A stretch of 64,000 bases of DNA from Limnochorda sp. L945t (GTDB lineage Bacteria > Bacillota > Limnochordia > Limnochordales > Geochordaceae): positions 2,139,722 to 2,203,721 of the forward strand of contig NZ_CP141615.1 in the NCBI RefSeq assembly GCF_035593305.1. The letters are read 5' to 3'. Below the pieces are notes generated by a model. That model was not told the origin of the DNA. It did not search any database and saw only the letters and a list, made by a program, of their open reading frames with translations. A program made the position numbers and the translations under genes. Positions 9,720-18,077 of this stretch are shown piece by piece (the first letter of the stretch is position 1; each line of letters opens with the position of its first letter).

Positions 9720-10352
9720 CTACGCGGGGCGGCGCGCCCGTAGCACCCGGTACCCGCTCCCCCGCTCCACCGTCTCCACGGGCCCCACCCATTGCTCCAA
9801 GGCCCTCGCCAGGCTCTCGGCGCCCTGCCGGGTCCGGATCACGACCCAGAAGCTACCCCCCGGCACCAGTACGCCCTGGCTCGCTTGCCGCATCCATGTA
9901 TAGATCACGTGGCGGCCGGCCCGGACCGGGGGGTTGGTGACCACCGCCCCCGCGCTCGCGCCGCCGAGGGCGCTCAACCCATCCCCGATGAGCACGGGCA
10001 CCTCCAGCCCGTTGCGCAGAGCGTTGCGGCGGGCAAGCCCTGCCGCCCGCTCGTTGATCTCCACCATGAGCACCTGCAACTGCGGGTACCGGGCCTTGAT
10101 CATGAGGCCCAAAGCGCCGTATCCAGCGCCCACGTCGACGACCGTGGCGGCGCCCTGCGGGTCGAACGCCTCCGCCAGGAGCCGGGTGCCCGGGTCCACC
10201 CGCCGGAAGGAGAAGACGGCCCTGTCGGTCTTGAGCCAAAGCCGGGCTTGCCCGGCGGAAAAGGGTACCTCCCGGATCTCGTGCGGCGCCTGGGGGCGGC
10301 GGGTGAAGTAATGCTCGCCCCGCCCGCCGCAACCGCCCGGCGGCTCCGTCAT
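9720..10352 (-). CDS. RsmC-like class I SAM-dependent methyltransferase
   Basis: A 210-residue methyltransferase of the RsmC/RlmG (MTS) group. Motif I is VVDVGAGYGALGLMI and the catalytic motif is VVTNPPVRAGRHV, the NPP form used for exocyclic amino groups of guanine in rRNA. The opening EHYFTRRPQAPHE is typical of the single-domain Firmicutes versions, in which the N-terminal half of E. coli RsmC is absent. The ATG at 10352 overlaps the stop of the upstream exonuclease gene (ATGA), implying translational coupling. The exact target base cannot be read from sequence. Confidence 0.85.
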   Translation of the reverse strand: MTEPPGGCGGRGEHYFTRRPQAPHEIREVPFSAGQARLWLKTDRAVFSFRRVDPGTRLLAEAFDPQGAATVVDVGAGYGALGLMIKARYPQLQVLMVEINERAAGLARRNALRNGLEVPVLIGDGLSALGGASAGAVVTNPPVRAGRHVIYTWMRQASQGVLVPGGSFWVVIRTRQGAESLARALEQWVGPVETVERGSGYRVLRARRPA

Positions 10353-11263
10353 GCCGGCCTCACGCTCGTCGGAGCGGCACGCCCGAGCAAGAGCGCGTAA
10401 ACCCGGATCATCGCCGCCACGTCCTCCAGGTTGTGGACCAGTACGGGATCGATCCACCGGCCGTCTCTCGTCTCGACGAAGTGGCGGTAGTATTCGGGCA
10501 CCAGGGACGACGGCAGATCCCCGGCTCGCCGATCGCCCGTGAGCAGCCTGTCCACGCTGGCCAGCCGTGCGTCAGGAAGGACGGCGCGCAGGCGCCGGCG
10601 CACCTCTCCCAAGAGATCGAAGACCCACGGCCCGGGCTGCTCTGCTTCCTGTACGCCTTCGTCCATCCCGTGAAAGGCGAGCCGCATTTGCAGGAACGGG
10701 AGGTCGAAGCTCTTGCCGTTGTACGTGACCAGCGCCGTGGCCCTGCCGACCTCCTGCCGGACCGCCGCCAGCACGGCCGGCTCTTCGTCGAAGTCTCGCG
10801 CCAACAGCTGCACGACCCGCCAGCAGCCTCCGTCCCACCAGGCCAGCCCGGCCAGGAACAACGGAAAGACCGGCGCCAGCCCCATGGTCTCGATGTCCAG
10901 GAAGAGCAGCTCCTCGGGCGCGAAGAGGTGCAGGAGCTCTCCGTCGCGAAGCTTGCGCCGCCGCAAGCCCGGCACATAGCGGGCCCGCAGCTCGTCCCAC
11001 GCCTGGCGGGCGTCCTCGCCGTACCTCGGGTGGGCCTGGAGCTGTAAGAGGTCGGCGTACCCCCTCTGCCGGAGCCACTCCTGCCGTACCGGGCCCACCC
11101 CGCGCACCAGGGTGAGCCGGCCCTGCCATCCCTCCGGACGGGGGCCCTGCAGCCCGTCCCAGGGAGCCGGCGCGGCTGCCGGAGGAAGGATGCCGTCCCA
11201 CCGCCACACCGCCCCGGGCGCCCCTAGAGGCCGCCACTCGACCCCTTGGTGGAAATGCACCAC
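10349..11263 (-). CDS. YprB-like RNase-H-fold 3'-5' exonuclease
   Basis: A 304-residue protein whose second half is a DEDD-type nuclease domain. FLDIETMGLAP (metal-binding D and E), then TYNGKSFDLPFLQMRLAF, and HNLEDVAAM near the C-terminus match the RNase_H_2 / YprB family. The N-terminal 110 residues include LTLVRGVGPVRQEWLRQRG, a helix-hairpin-helix-like segment that could bind nucleic acid. It overlaps the RsmC-like gene by 4 bp. The substrate is unknown; family members act as single-strand exonucleases or remain uncharacterised. Confidence 0.8.
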   Translation of the reverse strand: MVHFHQGVEWRPLGAPGAVWRWDGILPPAAAPAPWDGLQGPRPEGWQGRLTLVRGVGPVRQEWLRQRGYADLLQLQAHPRYGEDARQAWDELRARYVPGLRRRKLRDGELLHLFAPEELLFLDIETMGLAPVFPLFLAGLAWWDGGCWRVVQLLARDFDEEPAVLAAVRQEVGRATALVTYNGKSFDLPFLQMRLAFHGMDEGVQEAEQPGPWVFDLLGEVRRRLRAVLPDARLASVDRLLTGDRRAGDLPSSLVPEYYRHFVETRDGRWIDPVLVHNLEDVAAMIRVYALLLGRAAPTSVRPA

Positions 11264-11299
11264 GGCCCGTCCCCTCGCCGCTCGGTGCCGGGCGCCGCC

Positions 11300-12781
11300 T
11301 TACGGCTGGCCCGCCGGCGGCCCCTCCTGCCCGATGCGGGCCAGCGCCTCCCGCGCCTTGGCGAAATCCGGCCGCAGCGCGAGCGCCTGCCCGAACAGCC
11401 GGCGTGCCTCGTCCACGCGTTGCATCTGCAGGTGGACCATGCCCAGATGATAGAGGATCTCGGCCTGAGCCTGGGGGTCCTCCCCGGAGGCGGCCACGGC
11501 TCTCTCCAGCTGCTGGCGGGCCTCGTCGAGGCGGCGCATCTGGAAGAGGACCCACCCGTACGTATCCAGCACCGAAGCGTCCGGGTGCTCCCCGGACAGC
11601 TCCAGCGCACGCTGGGCGAGCTTGAGAGCCTCCGGCAGGTTGACCTGGAACTCCGCGTAGGCGTACGCGAGGTTGTTGTACCCGATGGGCGAGTCGGGTG
11701 AGAGCTGGATGACCTGGTCGAACTCGCTGGCCGCGGTGAGCCAGTCGCCCGTCTCCATGGCCGCGTTGCCGAGGCGGTTGTGTGCGTCGATGTTGTAAGG
11801 GTCGATGCGCACGAGCTCGCGAAAACGCGCGAGCGCTTCCTCGTATCTGCCCGCCGCCGCCAGGGCCCGGCCCTCCTCGGTGAGCGCCCCGATGCGCTCC
11901 AGCGTCGACGTGTCCGGTCGGACGACGCTACCGGCCTCCGTCCCCAGCCTGGCCGACGAGAAGCGGACCCGGTGGCTCGCCCTCGAGGCCGGCGACGACG
12001 AGCGCTCCGATACCACCACCGCTTCTCCGATCCACCAGCGGCCCGACGGGAGCCGCACCAGCACCAGCTTGCCACCGGGGCCGAGCGCAGGCGCCTCGTA
12101 CTCGACGGCGCTGCGTGCCGCTCCCGTATCGAAGCGGACGGCCTTGACGATGGTCTGGGGGGACTGGCCGGGCGAAAGCGCCGACGCCTGCAGGATGAGC
12201 CCTGTCTCGAGGTCGACCACGAGCTCGGCGCGGCGCCCCGTGCTCCCCTCGACGAGGGTGGCGCGCATCGCCGGGCGGCCTACCGTCTTGAGCTCACCCG
12301 ACAGCTCCAGCCGGGAACCCTCCGGAAGGGGACGGAAGACGGCGAAGAAGAGGCGGAGCGCCTCGAGGAACGGGAAGCCCTGGTAGTCGTACGCGACCTT
12401 GGGCCCGGGCCCCTGGACGTCGAGCTGCACCAGGTTGCGCCACGCAGTTCCCGAGGCGAGGCCCCTGCTGTGCCCGTCGTCGGCCGGCCGCCAGGAGAAG
12501 ACGTCGGGAGGGAAGCCGGTCAGCTCGAAAGTAGTGGCAGACCTGCTCTGTGCGCCGCCCGAGCCGCCGGTGCTCTCCACGGAGACCTGCATCACGAAGC
12601 GGTCGGGCCAGCTCATGGCGTCGGCCATGCGCAACGCCAGCGTACCCGGGCCTACGGGCCGGGCCGGCGTCTGGGCCGGGGCGGCCCGCCCTGCCCCGGC
12701 CGATACGACCAGGGCTGCGATCATCACCACGGCCCGGAGAAGCACCCCGAGCACCGATCCCTCGGCCCTGTTGGCCCGCAT
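11300..12781 (-). CDS. Secreted tetratricopeptide-repeat protein
   Basis: About 493 residues. A basic N-terminus is followed by a hydrophobic stretch (VLLRAVVMIAALVVSAGAG) and APAQ, a probable Sec signal peptide. Residues about 40-290 form a beta-rich region resembling lipoprotein-carrier or MucB-type folds (speculative). Residues about 310-480 hold four or five TPR units, such as AGRYEEALARFRELVRIDP and RVDEARRLFGQALALRPDF. ATG at 12781 has GGGGG 9 bases upstream. A longer start at 12862, also with a good GGGAGG site, would overlap rnhC and bury the signal peptide. Function unknown; TPRs suggest a protein scaffold at the cell surface. Confidence 0.75.
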   Translation of the reverse strand: MRANRAEGSVLGVLLRAVVMIAALVVSAGAGRAAPAQTPARPVGPGTLALRMADAMSWPDRFVMQVSVESTGGSGGAQSRSATTFELTGFPPDVFSWRPADDGHSRGLASGTAWRNLVQLDVQGPGPKVAYDYQGFPFLEALRLFFAVFRPLPEGSRLELSGELKTVGRPAMRATLVEGSTGRRAELVVDLETGLILQASALSPGQSPQTIVKAVRFDTGAARSAVEYEAPALGPGGKLVLVRLPSGRWWIGEAVVVSERSSSPASRASHRVRFSSARLGTEAGSVVRPDTSTLERIGALTEEGRALAAAGRYEEALARFRELVRIDPYNIDAHNRLGNAAMETGDWLTAASEFDQVIQLSPDSPIGYNNLAYAYAEFQVNLPEALKLAQRALELSGEHPDASVLDTYGWVLFQMRRLDEARQQLERAVAASGEDPQAQAEILYHLGMVHLQMQRVDEARRLFGQALALRPDFAKAREALARIGQEGPPAGQP

Positions 12782-12818
12782 CCCGTGCTGCCCCCTGCCA
12801 CCGGCGCGCGTCTGTTCG

Positions 12819-13541
12819 CTACCCGGCTCCCTCTTCGGTGTGGTGTATCGGGGCTCCTGCATCGCCTGCCACCCTCCCGGTGGTCGCGAAATGGAGCTTC
12901 GCCACGCTGCCCAAGAGCTCGACCCCGCCGCGCTCCACCAGCTCCCGGGCCACGGGTTCCACGTGGGTGGCCCCTTTGGGGAGCTTCACGCCCACCCGCT
13001 CGGAAAGTCGTTCCAGTTCTTCCAGGAAGCGGGCCCGCGCCAGGATGGAGGCGGCCGCCACCGCCAGGTCGGCTTCGGCCCTCGGCGCCTGTCGCAGCTC
13101 CACCGCGGTGCCCCGCCGCATCAGCGCGCCGGCCAGCCGGTGGGGATCCGAGGCGAACTGGTCGGCGATCACCAGGCCCACCGGGGCTCGGGCCAGCAGG
13201 TTCTCGAGGGCACGCGCATGGGCCCAGGCGAGGAGGCGGTTGACGTTGCGTATCCGGGCGTAGAGCTCGTTGTACCGGGCGGGACCGATGACGACGACCT
13301 CGTGCGGCACCATCCCCGCGAGCTCGGCGGCCAGGCGCAGGCAGCTCCCGTCGGAGACCCGCTTGGAGTCCCTGACGCCCATCCTCGCCAGTTGCCGTTC
13401 GACGGCGCCGTTGAGCACGGCCACCGCGGCAGCCACGAGCGGGCCGAAGTAGTCGCCCTTGCCTGACTCGTCGAGCCCGATGCGCGGCGTGAAGAGGGCC
13501 TCTCTCTCCCCCTGCCGGCCGCCCGGCGAGCGCGTCGTCAC
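12819..13541 (-). CDS. rnhC: Ribonuclease HIII, catalytic domain only
   Basis: Cleaves the RNA strand of RNA-DNA hybrids. IGLDESGKGDYFGPLV close to the N-terminus is the type-III signature, as opposed to the AGxDEAGRG of RNase HII. KRVSDG, ADLAVAAASILARARFLEEL and the final KLHFATTG also fit. At 240 residues it lacks the TBP-like N-terminal substrate-binding domain of Bacillus RnhC (about 310 residues). The GTG at 13541 overlaps the deoC stop (GTGA), and no start further upstream in this frame restores such a domain; the frame there runs inside deoC. Confidence 0.88.
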   Translation of the reverse strand: MTTRSPGGRQGEREALFTPRIGLDESGKGDYFGPLVAAAVAVLNGAVERQLARMGVRDSKRVSDGSCLRLAAELAGMVPHEVVVIGPARYNELYARIRNVNRLLAWAHARALENLLARAPVGLVIADQFASDPHRLAGALMRRGTAVELRQAPRAEADLAVAAASILARARFLEELERLSERVGVKLPKGATHVEPVARELVERGGVELLGSVAKLHFATTGRVAGDAGAPIHHTEEGAG

Positions 13542-14230
13542 CGCAGCCCTCGCATCTCGCGGAGGATGGCGACACCGCTGCTGGTCCCGATCCGGGTCGC
13601 GCCGGCCTCCACCATCTGCAACGCAGCTTCGGCCGTGCGGATCCCCCCGGATGCCTTGACTCCGGCCCGTCCGGCCACCGCTTCGGCCAGCAGCCGCACG
13701 TCGTCCACCGTGGCGCCGCCCGGCCCGAAGCCCGTGGACGTCTTGACGAAGTGCGCCCCCTCTCGCACGGCCACCAGGGCCGCCCGGCGCTTCCACTCCG
13801 CCGACGGCAGGAGGCCCGTCTCCAGGATGACCTTGAGGATCACGTCGCCGCCGATGGCCCGGGCCACCGCCCGGATCGCCTCGGCGTACCCGCCCTCGTC
13901 CCCGGCGAGCAAGAGCCCTGCCGGGGCCACCATGTCGACTTCCCGCGCCCCCGCCGCCACCGCCTCGACCGCCTCGACCACCCGGGTGAGCACCGTAGTG
14001 GCCCCGAGCGGAAAGCCGACGACCACCGCGACCTTGACCGGGTGGCCCTCGAGCGCCCGCACCGCCCGGCGGACGTAGAGCGGGTTGACGCAGACGGCCC
14101 CGAACCCCCACTCCACCGCCTCCCGGCAGAGGCCTTCCACGTCCTCCGGGCGGGCCTCGGGCTTCAGCAAAGTGTGGTCGATCATGCGGGCCATGGCTTC
14201 CGGCGTTACCTCACGAGCCAACGGTGACAT
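13538..14230 (-). CDS. deoC: Deoxyribose-phosphate aldolase
   Basis: Class I aldolase splitting deoxyribose 5-phosphate into glyceraldehyde 3-phosphate and acetaldehyde in nucleoside catabolism. IDHTLLKPEA near the start, VGFPLGATT, the Schiff-base lysine region DVILKVILETG and VKTSTGFGPGGAT plus KASGGIRT are all present. Start choice is open. ATG at 14230 sits directly on an AGGAG. A TTG three codons later (14221) has that AGGAG at an ideal 9-base spacing and may be the true start. It overlaps the end of the EamA gene and is coupled to rnhC. Confidence 0.94.
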   Translation of the reverse strand: MSPLAREVTPEAMARMIDHTLLKPEARPEDVEGLCREAVEWGFGAVCVNPLYVRRAVRALEGHPVKVAVVVGFPLGATTVLTRVVEAVEAVAAGAREVDMVAPAGLLLAGDEGGYAEAIRAVARAIGGDVILKVILETGLLPSAEWKRRAALVAVREGAHFVKTSTGFGPGGATVDDVRLLAEAVAGRAGVKASGGIRTAEAALQMVEAGATRIGTSSGVAILREMRGLR

Positions 14231-15197
14231 CTCCTGCCTGCACCTCCCCCGGCGCGCCCACGCGGGAGCGCCTGGTGAACAGGTAAATCCCACCCAGGAT
14301 CATCGCCGCGCCGACCCAGTGCAGCGCCGATGGCCACTCACCGAACAGGGCCAGCGCCAGGACCGACGCCCCCACGGGCTCTCCCAGCACGGCCGTGGCC
14401 ACGACCGAGGCCCCCAGCCGTCCCACCACGGCGTTGAGAGCCGAATGCCCGATCAGGGTGGGCACGGCGGCGATACCGGCTCCCAGCCACATCTCCCGCG
14501 CGGGCCACCCCGCCACGGGCACGCCCAGCCCCCAGGCCACCCCCAGCAAGGTGGCAGCCCCGGCGCCGTAGACGACGCCCAGGTATTCGAGCAGCGGTAC
14601 GTGCGGCCTCAGGCGCTGTCCCACCAGCAGGTACACGCTCACCAGCACGGCGGCCGCCAGGGCCAGGGCGTCCCCGGCCAGGCTGTGCGACGACCACATC
14701 GCTTCGGCGGGCTGCGGCCCCAGGCGTCCCGGCGCCAGGGCGTCGGCGCCGGCAACGGCCGCGCTCCCCGCCAGGGCCACGCCGAGAGCCGCCGCCTGGC
14801 CGCGGCCGATCCGCTCCCGCCACAACAGCCACGCCAGCAGCACCACCCAGAGCGGCTGGGTGGTGACCAGCACCGTCGAGCTCAGGACCGAGGTCATGCC
14901 CAGGGAGGCGAACCAGATGGACCAGTGGGCGGCCAGGCTGACGCCCGCCAGGGCGGCCCACCTCCACCATCCCCGGGGCGGCGGGCTTGCGCCGGACGAG
15001 GAGCGTGCGCCCCGCCCCAGGAGCTTCTGGCCCCCCAGCACCAGCCCCAGCGCCGCGGCGGCGAAGGCGAGACGGTAAAAGGCCAGCACCACCGGCGGCA
15101 GCTCCGAGAGGCGCACCCAGATGGCCGCCGACGAGACCGCGGCCACCCCCACCGCCAGCAAAGGGTAGGCCCGGCGATCGGAAGCGTCCCCGGTCAT
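14211..15197 (-). CDS. EamA-family (drug/metabolite) transporter
   Basis: A 328-residue inner-membrane protein with two EamA repeats of five helices each. The first repeat spans about residues 10-140 and includes LAAHWSIWFASLGMTSV; the second begins near residue 165. The C-terminal GEWPSALHWVGAAMILGGIYL is typical. Members export amino acids or metabolites or import nucleotide-sugar-like solutes; the substrate cannot be read. ATG at 15197 overlaps the M16 peptidase stop by 4 bp (ATGA). The tail overlaps the probable deoC start. Confidence 0.87.
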   Translation of the reverse strand: MTGDASDRRAYPLLAVGVAAVSSAAIWVRLSELPPVVLAFYRLAFAAAALGLVLGGQKLLGRGARSSSGASPPPRGWWRWAALAGVSLAAHWSIWFASLGMTSVLSSTVLVTTQPLWVVLLAWLLWRERIGRGQAAALGVALAGSAAVAGADALAPGRLGPQPAEAMWSSHSLAGDALALAAAVLVSVYLLVGQRLRPHVPLLEYLGVVYGAGAATLLGVAWGLGVPVAGWPAREMWLGAGIAAVPTLIGHSALNAVVGRLGASVVATAVLGEPVGASVLALALFGEWPSALHWVGAAMILGGIYLFTRRSRVGAPGEVQAGDVTVGS

Positions 15198-16567
15198 GGC
15201 CGGACTGCGCCGTCTTCGGCGGAAGGCCTCTCGGGCCCTGGCCCCCAACCGCCGTTACCGCTCCGGGCGGGCAAGACGACGGAGACCGCCAGGCGCGACG
15301 GATGGACGTGCTCCCGGAAGATGCCGGTGACCTCCTCGTGGTCGAGCTCCTGGAGCACCTCGAGGTAGACCTGGGGAGTCACCCCACGAAAGTGCAGGTT
15401 GACGAGCGCGTTGGCCACCATCTCGGGGCTGTCCATGGAGGCGACGAAGTCGCCGATCTCCTTGCGCCGCAGCCTTTCGAAGGCGTCCCGGTCGATGCCC
15501 TGGTCCACCGCCCTATCCAGGATGGCCCGCAACCGGGCCTCGAGGGCGTCCGGGTCGGGCGTCTCGCCGCCCATGACGGTGTGGGCGAACCGGGTGTCGC
15601 TCATGTAGCGGGCCGAGAACGCGTCGTCGATGAGGCCCGATTCGTACAGCTCGGTAAAGGCCTGCGACGCCCTCCCCAGCACCGCGTCGAGCGCCAGCGA
15701 GATGGCCAGGTCGCGGCGCACCAGCTCCCGGCCGTAGTACCGCCGGGGCACGTCCTTGATCCCCAGGGCGAGGCGCGGCCTCGAAACCGGCAGCTGCGCC
15801 TCGATCCGCACCTGGCGGACGCCGTCCGGCTCCTGGGGGTCGAACCGGCGCACCACCTGGCCGTCGTCCCCAGGAGGTACGCGCTCGGCGGCGAGGCGGG
15901 CCACGGCATCGGGGTCCACCTCGCCGGCCACGGCGAGCACCGCGTTGGACGGGCGGTAGAAGGTGGAATGGCACAGGTAGAGCTCGGGCACCCCGATGCG
16001 TCGGATCGACTCCACCGTCCCGCCGATCTCCTCCCGCACCGGGTGGACGTGGTACAGGGCCCGCATGAGGTCGATGAGCAGCACCCGGGTCGGGTCGTCC
16101 TCGTACATGCGCAGCTCCTGCTCGATGATCCCCTGCTCCTTGCGCACCGAGGCCTCGCTGAAGTAGGGCTCCTGCACGAAGCGCAACAGCAGGTCGAGGG
16201 ACTCCTCGAAGTGCTCGACGGTCGAGAACAGGTACGCCGTCAGCGTATAGGAGGTGTACGCGTTGGCCGACGCGCCGAGGCGGGCGAAGTCGGCGAAGAC
16301 GTCCCCCTTCTCCTTCTCGAAGAGCTTGTGCTCCAGGAAGTGGGCGATGCCCTCCGGCACGTCCACCGGCGCGTCTTTCCCCGGCGGCGTGAACCGGCTG
16401 TCGATGGAACCGTAGCGCACCGCGAACACCGCGTACCGCTGCCGGAAATGGGGCTTCGGCACGGTAAGGACGACGAACCCCGAGTCGAACCGGGCCACGT
16501 GGAGCCGATCGCCCACGAGGTCGCGCACGCGCTGCTCAGCGAGCCGCACTCCCGGGCTGCCCTGCAT
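15194..16567 (-). CDS. M16 zinc peptidase, YmfH-like (catalytic partner)
   Basis: Insulinase-family metallopeptidase of 457 residues. The inverted zinc motif is intact: H76-F-L-E79-H80, with a third ligand expected in EQGIIEQELRM about 70 residues on. The domain pair (active half, then inactive half) is typical of YmfH. In Bacillus the ymfF-ymfH pair lies together, as here; M16 pairs usually act as heterodimers, one subunit with the zinc site and one without. Its ATG lies inside the end of the preceding M16 gene (32-bp overlap), so the two are translated together. Confidence 0.88.
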   Translation of the reverse strand: MQGSPGVRLAEQRVRDLVGDRLHVARFDSGFVVLTVPKPHFRQRYAVFAVRYGSIDSRFTPPGKDAPVDVPEGIAHFLEHKLFEKEKGDVFADFARLGASANAYTSYTLTAYLFSTVEHFEESLDLLLRFVQEPYFSEASVRKEQGIIEQELRMYEDDPTRVLLIDLMRALYHVHPVREEIGGTVESIRRIGVPELYLCHSTFYRPSNAVLAVAGEVDPDAVARLAAERVPPGDDGQVVRRFDPQEPDGVRQVRIEAQLPVSRPRLALGIKDVPRRYYGRELVRRDLAISLALDAVLGRASQAFTELYESGLIDDAFSARYMSDTRFAHTVMGGETPDPDALEARLRAILDRAVDQGIDRDAFERLRRKEIGDFVASMDSPEMVANALVNLHFRGVTPQVYLEVLQELDHEEVTGIFREHVHPSRLAVSVVLPARSGNGGWGPGPERPSAEDGAVRP

Positions 16568-17981
16568 CGTGCCGGCTCCCTCCTTCCGCCATCGCGGCCT
16601 GCTCGGCCGCCTGGTCCCGAGCCTGGCGGCCCGTCAGGAAGTAAAAGGTGTCGGGCGTGACGGTCGTCGCGACCTCCACGATCTCCTCGCGCCCGGTGCG
16701 GCGCACGTCCTCGATGAGCTCCGAGAAGGGGCGCTGGCGGCCCATGAGCAGGCCGTCGAGGTAGTGATCCGTGAGCGCCCCGGGATCGTCCTCGCTCGTC
16801 CGCCACCGCCGCACCAACGCCCGCCGGGTCGCCTCCAGCTCCTCGTCGGAGATCTCGCCGGCCGCCATGGCCGCCAGCTGCTGCTCGATGATGGCCATCG
16901 CTCGCTCCCGGTGCCTGGGGTCGATGCCGGCGCTCACGACCAGCGCCCCCACGCTCGAGTCGACGCGGCTGTACGCGAAGTAGGCGAGCGAGTGCCGCTC
17001 CCTCACGTGGATGAACAGCTTGGAGTGAGGAAAGCCGCCCAGCACCCCGTTGTAGGCCACCAGCGCCGGGTATCGCGGCGAGTCGAACAGCACCGGCGTG
17101 CGGTATCCCAGGGCCAGGACGGCCTGTTTGACCTCTTCGGTCTCCGTCACGCTGCGCACGCCCCGGCCGTCCGGACGGCCAGCCCCTCCCGCCGCAGGCT
17201 CCCGGCTCCCGCCGTGGCCCTCCTCGACCCCCGCTGTCCCTCGCAAGGGCACCCCCAGGTCGTGCAGCACCTTCTCGGCGAGCTCGGCCACGGTGTCCGC
17301 CGGCAGGCTCGACACGACGACGAGGTCGAGCGGGCGCGCCAGCACCCGTTCGCGGTAGTGGCGGTACAGCGTGGCCGGATCGAGGCGGGGCAGGTCCTCC
17401 AGCCGCCCGAGGCGGTGCAACGCCTCGGGCGTGCCGGCGAACATCTCCTCGAACAGCCGGAAAACGGCGTACTGTCGCTTATTGTTGATGATCCCCTCGA
17501 TCCGCCGACGCAGGATGTCCCGCTCCTGGAGGACGTACTCCGGCACGAAGCTCTCGCTCTGCGTCGCCGGGTCGAGCAGGGTCTCGAACATGATCCCGAG
17601 CAGCCCTTCCAGCTGCCGGCTCCCTTTGCCCTCCCCCGGCAAACAGGCGTCGGCGACGGTCTCGCCGCGTACCTCCACGGTCTGGGTGCGCCCCACCTTG
17701 CCGACGTCCACGCTCAACCTGGCGCCGTACATCCCCTCGAGACGACGGGTGATGGCCTGGAGGGTGGGCAGCGTGCGGGTACCCCTGCGAAGCACGAACG
17801 GCACCAGCGCGTTGGCCGTGACGTCCTGGACACGGAGCGGAAGCGGCACGACCAGCCGGGCGCTTTCGACCTTGAACTTGCGCGTGGTCAGCACGTGCAC
17901 CGAGACGCCCGCGACCCGCCGCGTCTCGAACCACCGGCTCTCCCCGTCCTGCCCGGTCATGACCGCGCCACCGTCCTCCAT
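16536..17981 (-). CDS. M16 peptidase homolog lacking the zinc motif, YmfF-like
   Basis: A 481-residue insulinase-family protein that shows no HxxEH. It has the substrate-side R/Y region (RERHSLAYFAYSRVDSS) characteristic of non-catalytic M16 partners. It is expected to pair with the zinc-bearing protein encoded next. The first possible ATG (17981) directly follows the U-tract of a terminator and has no Shine-Dalgarno site. An ATG at 17960 has GGAGG 14 bases upstream. Residues about 252-277 are a Gly-rich linker between the two halves. Confidence 0.82.
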   Translation of the reverse strand: MEDGGAVMTGQDGESRWFETRRVAGVSVHVLTTRKFKVESARLVVPLPLRVQDVTANALVPFVLRRGTRTLPTLQAITRRLEGMYGARLSVDVGKVGRTQTVEVRGETVADACLPGEGKGSRQLEGLLGIMFETLLDPATQSESFVPEYVLQERDILRRRIEGIINNKRQYAVFRLFEEMFAGTPEALHRLGRLEDLPRLDPATLYRHYRERVLARPLDLVVVSSLPADTVAELAEKVLHDLGVPLRGTAGVEEGHGGSREPAAGGAGRPDGRGVRSVTETEEVKQAVLALGYRTPVLFDSPRYPALVAYNGVLGGFPHSKLFIHVRERHSLAYFAYSRVDSSVGALVVSAGIDPRHRERAMAIIEQQLAAMAAGEISDEELEATRRALVRRWRTSEDDPGALTDHYLDGLLMGRQRPFSELIEDVRRTGREEIVEVATTVTPDTFYFLTGRQARDQAAEQAAMAEGGSRHDAGQPGSAAR

Positions 17982-17983
17982 GG

Positions 17984-18012
17984 AAAAAGCGTGCCGGCCT
18001 CCGGGCCGGCAC
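17984..18012 (-). terminator. Rho-independent terminator at the end of the helicase gene
   Basis: On the minus strand a perfect 9-bp GC-rich stem (arms 17991-17999 and 18004-18012, 4-base loop) is followed by GCTTTTT. This is a textbook intrinsic terminator for the helicase transcript. It ends only two bases before the first ATG of the M16 gene. Confidence 0.75.
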
Positions 18013-18013
18013 C

Positions 18014-18037
18014 GCCTGGGAGCCGTAGCTCCCAGGC
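18014..18037. repeat. Second hairpin next to the terminator
   Basis: A perfect 10-bp inverted repeat (G-CCTGGGAGC, CGTA loop, GCTCCCAGG-C) lies two bases from the terminator stem. It has no U-run on the minus strand and a modest T-rich stretch on the plus strand. It could stabilise the 3' end of the helicase mRNA or act as a tandem terminator. Confidence 0.5.
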
Positions 18038-18077
18038 TCCATTCTGTTTCGTCGCACCCCGGGTGATACCTTCCCGC

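Noticed and set aside
5858-9940. Plus-strand frame of 1360 codons opposite argJ, argC, murA and the methyltransferase gene
   Set aside because: It spans four well-supported minus-strand genes and their gaps; composition is that of an antisense shadow (His/Arg/Gly/Pro-rich).
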